This document shows, one piece after another, positions 61,783 through 64,000 of a DNA stretch of 64,000 bases (its first letter is position 1; each line of letters begins with the position of its first letter). Where the stretch lies: contig OZ251224.1 of the NCBI GenBank assembly GCA_965240325.2, positions 1,798,001 to 1,862,000 of the forward strand, written 5' to 3'. The position numbers and the translations under genes were made by a program. The notes under the pieces were generated by a model. The model ran no database searches. It saw nothing but the letters and a program-made list of their open reading frames with translations, and was not told the DNA's origin. Source of the DNA: Rebecca billardiae RCC1528. Taxonomy: Eukaryota > Haptophyta.

Positions 61783-62569
61783 GACTACATATATACTACG
61801 GGACTATGTACTATGTAGCATTGTCGTTTCAATAAGTAATGTGATAATGTCCGCCAATGGAGTAAGACGTGATGATTGCGGCCAACAACTAAGCGCCTAG
61901 CTCGAGTGAGTATCAGAGAGTAGAGAGAGATGATAGTTAAGAGAGTCAGCACTACGACACGACGACTCGAGCTAGTATCGTCATCACGACGATCACGTCT
62001 CACTGACGCCGGAGCGCCCGAAGGCGAAGCCTCACGAGTCACGCGCGCACGTCTGAGTCTGTGAGTCGTCTCAACGCATCTCATTGATTGAAGTCTACTA
62101 CTAATAAGCTACTACTACTACGACTAATACTGCAATAACGCCGCGCGCGCATCTATCTTCATATCTGTATACACTAGTCGATCGTGCGCACAAATTCACA
62201 GCAAACTTCCGGGCAGTCATGTCCGTCAATTGGCGGTCATCCGCAGCGTCACTGTATCATTCTAATCATCATAGCTTAGTCAATGATGCATTGATGATCT
62301 GAACTACTTGCTGACAATGATTAATCAGCGCAGTGCGGCAGTAGTAGATAGTAGCAGCAGTTCTGAACCGTCTGATGCTGCCGCGGGCGACTAAGAGTAA
62401 CAGTGGCACTGCGACGGCAGCGCGTGGTCAGCACGCCGGTCGCCACCCTTTGGTTTAGTGAGTTGGCGTTATTCAGGTCGTAGTTCGGATGGCGGTTGGC
62501 AGCACGGCACGGCATCGGCCATCGATCATCTGACTAACGGCTATTTCCCGTTAGAACTAACTACTCGTC

Positions 62570-62616
62570 CTTATACTCAGACCTTAGCCGCCTGCTGGCT
62601 AAGGTCTGAGTATAAG
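62570..62616. repeat. Perfect 20-bp hairpin plus echo repeats
   Basis: CTTATACTCAGACCTTAGCC (62570-62589), loop GCCTGCT, then its exact inverse GGCTAAGGTCTGAGTATAAG (62597-62616). GGCTAAGGTCTG is repeated directly twice more up to 62638. Confidence 0.95.
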
Positions 62617-62866
62617 GCTAAGGTCTGGCTAAGGTCTGCCATTACTTTATTTATACTGCTTAAGCTAGCGTCCTGACTCCGACAGTCACCGTACCGAGTA
62701 CGGACTTGGCTGAGACTCCCGTGGCACCGCACCGGCACTACTCCGCAGGCCGCCGTGCCTGTCTGGCGATTTACAATTTCTATAAGTGAATCGAGCGGCA
62801 AGCGGCGAGCCTGCTCCACGCCAGCCCTGCGAGCACAGTGCGCTGACGATGGGTGTCACCGCGCCT

Positions 62867-64000
62867 TCAGCTTGGCTTGGCGCTCTCATCACCGGTGGCA
62901 GCTGGAAGCAGCGAGGGCAGCGCAGCCGCCTGCTCGAAGCCGATGCGCAGCAGGAACGCCGAGTTGCGCCCATACGATTTGGCGCCGACGACGAAGAAGC
63001 GCGGCTCAGGCGTGAGCAGCGTGGCAGGCCCGGGCGCTGCCTGCTGCATGCAGTCCGACGCCGCACTGCTGTTCTCCCCGGCCGCCTTCGACTGCGCGGC
63101 CAGCAGTGCCGCGGCGAGCTTCATCGGCCCCTCAGACGCGTAGCAAGTGTGCACGTGCAGCTCGCGGTGCAGCGAGAGGTCAGGGTGGTACCCGACGAGC
63201 GACACGAGCGTGTCGACGTCAGCGGTGTTCGTGGCAGCCGGCTCGGCGCACTCGTACGTCACCTCGATGTGCTGTCGCCCCACGCCGAGCGCGGCGGTCG
63301 CGGCGCGCAGCGCTGGCCAGAGGCCGACGAGCGCGCGCAAGATCGGCCGGCCGAAGGGCACGGCTTGGAGTGCGAGGCGGAGCGTGGCGAGGGCGAAGGC
63401 CCCGAAGGCCCCGAGCGGGCTCGACGGCACCGAGGACGCGCGCACCGCAAGCCGGGTGATGGCGGCCGATGGCACGTGCTTGATGCCAAAGCCAGCGCCC
63501 GGAGTTGCACCCTCGTGTGCGCTGCTGCCGCAGAGCGCGTTGGCCCGGGCGCACAGCTCATCGCGCCGCGGGAGCGAGTCGTTCGGGACGCGCGCGAGCG
63601 GCTCGGGTCGCTCCGTGCGCGTGAGCCAGAGCACCGACGCTGGCTTCGCCCCCGCGCCCAGCGCCGCGAGCTCACCCAGCGCCAATGCAGCGGTCGCTGC
63701 CGAGTAGCCCGAGCCGACCAGGCAGATGCGCCGGCCGGCAAAGGCCGCGCGGTCGGCGCCGAGGACGTCCGGAATCGTGCGGAAGAGGCGGGGCGCGTGG
63801 GACTCGGCCTGCCGCGCATGAAGTGCGCGCTGCACCGCGCGCTCGCCGGGAACCGGCGTGCCCGTGGGCCCGAGCGCGTTCGCTGTGCGCGCGCCATAGG
63901 AGCCGCTCGCATCCACGACGACGCCAATCTCGACCAGCATCTCCTCCTCCTCCTCCTCCTCCGGCACCTTGTCGTCCTCGGCGTGGCGGGCAGCGCCAGG
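62867..64000 (-). CDS. FAD/NAD(P)-dependent oxidoreductase, 5' end beyond the window
   Basis: The open frame continues past base 64000, so the N-terminus is missing. Visible: an acidic run (EEEEEEEM), VVVDASGSYG, then a Rossmann motif RRICLVGSGYSAATAALALGEL (GxGxxA), VLWLTRTERPEPLARVPNDS, VTYECAEPAATNTADVDTLV, LVGYHPDLSLHRELHVHTCY and FFVVGAKSYGRNSAFLLRIG near the C-terminus. A second dinucleotide fold, a late G-x-K-S-Y-G block and the 'D.LVSLVGYHPD' block fit flavin monooxygenase or pyridine-nucleotide-disulfide oxidoreductase-like proteins. Substrate unknown. The acidic run may be part of an unspliced or linker region. Confidence 0.65.
   Translation of the reverse strand, partial: PGAARHAEDDKVPEEEEEEEMLVEIGVVVDASGSYGARTANALGPTGTPVPGERAVQRALHARQAESHAPRLFRTIPDVLGADRAAFAGRRICLVGSGYSAATAALALGELAALGAGAKPASVLWLTRTERPEPLARVPNDSLPRRDELCARANALCGSSAHEGATPGAGFGIKHVPSAAITRLAVRASSVPSSPLGAFGAFALATLRLALQAVPFGRPILRALVGLWPALRAATAALGVGRQHIEVTYECAEPAATNTADVDTLVSLVGYHPDLSLHRELHVHTCYASEGPMKLAAALLAAQSKAAGENSSAASDCMQQAAPGPATLLTPEPRFFVVGAKSYGRNSAFLLRIGFEQAAALPSLLPAATGDESAKPS

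Larger units (their letters stand above)
61428..62866. other. Intergenic region with (CT)n and a perfect hairpin
   Basis: AT-rich spacer between the glutaredoxin and the flavoprotein gene. Contains (CT)n at 61688-61779 and the hairpin at 62570-62616. No gene seen. Confidence 0.6.

Overview
The window looks like nuclear DNA from a unicellular eukaryote, most likely an alga. Reasons: PHD fingers, a TONSOKU-type TPR/LRR protein, a Nup43-like WD40 protein and a SAC3/GANP protein; GT-AG introns; long intergenic tracts with (AT)n, (GA)n and (CT)n microsatellites; and no operon-like spacing. Coding DNA is extremely GC-rich, so long shadow ORFs occur in all frames, while many intergenic spacers are AT-richer. 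The five introns I could place all start GTGCGC rather than GTRAGT. Together with the GC bias this would suit a haptophyte, but the lineage is an inference I cannot confirm.

Bases 1-11,200 hold no gene I can support. They contain a 13-copy satellite array (period about 200 bp) with outlying copies near 4.3, 5.9, 9.2 and 9.9 kb; a 1.37-kb segment with 24-bp terminal inverted repeats between two sister satellite units; a 350-bp-arm inverted repeat (6475-7373); a 168-bp tandem repeat; and a MITE-like fold-back element (9333-9781). An AT-rich spacer follows.

From 11.2 to 27.8 kb all genes are on the minus strand: a TspO/MBR-related membrane protein, a secreted FkbM-type methyltransferase, a possible permuted papain-fold protein, a giant (about 2,690 aa) ARM-repeat/EF-hand protein, and a chromatin protein combining PHD, extended PHD, ankyrin and a divergent SET domain.

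From 28.1 to 33.4 kb three copies of a 1.6-kb repeat family occur: one diverged and inverted, then two near-identical direct copies separated by an (AT)n tract.

From 33.5 to 51.8 kb is a gene-dense block: TONSOKU-like; a membrane-anchored GH3 glycosidase with a PAN/Apple-like insert; a polynucleotide kinase/phosphatase fused to an aldo-keto reductase; a divergent PHD protein; a nucleoredoxin-fold protein with EF-hands whose active-site cysteines are serines; a COMT-like methyltransferase; and a divergent SAC3/GANP protein. The set suggests DNA-repair, chromatin and mRNA-export housekeeping plus secretory enzymes. I see no evidence that the genes are one pathway.

From 52 to 64 kb genes alternate with repeats: a glycosyltransferase-like gene bracketed by about 70-bp inverted repeats, a Nup43-like protein divergent from a secreted beta-helix protein, a glutaredoxin, and a flavoprotein oxidoreductase cut by the window edge. 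I saw no rRNA, CRISPR array or convincing tRNA. The most unusual single item is the PNKP/aldo-keto reductase fusion (41651-44476).
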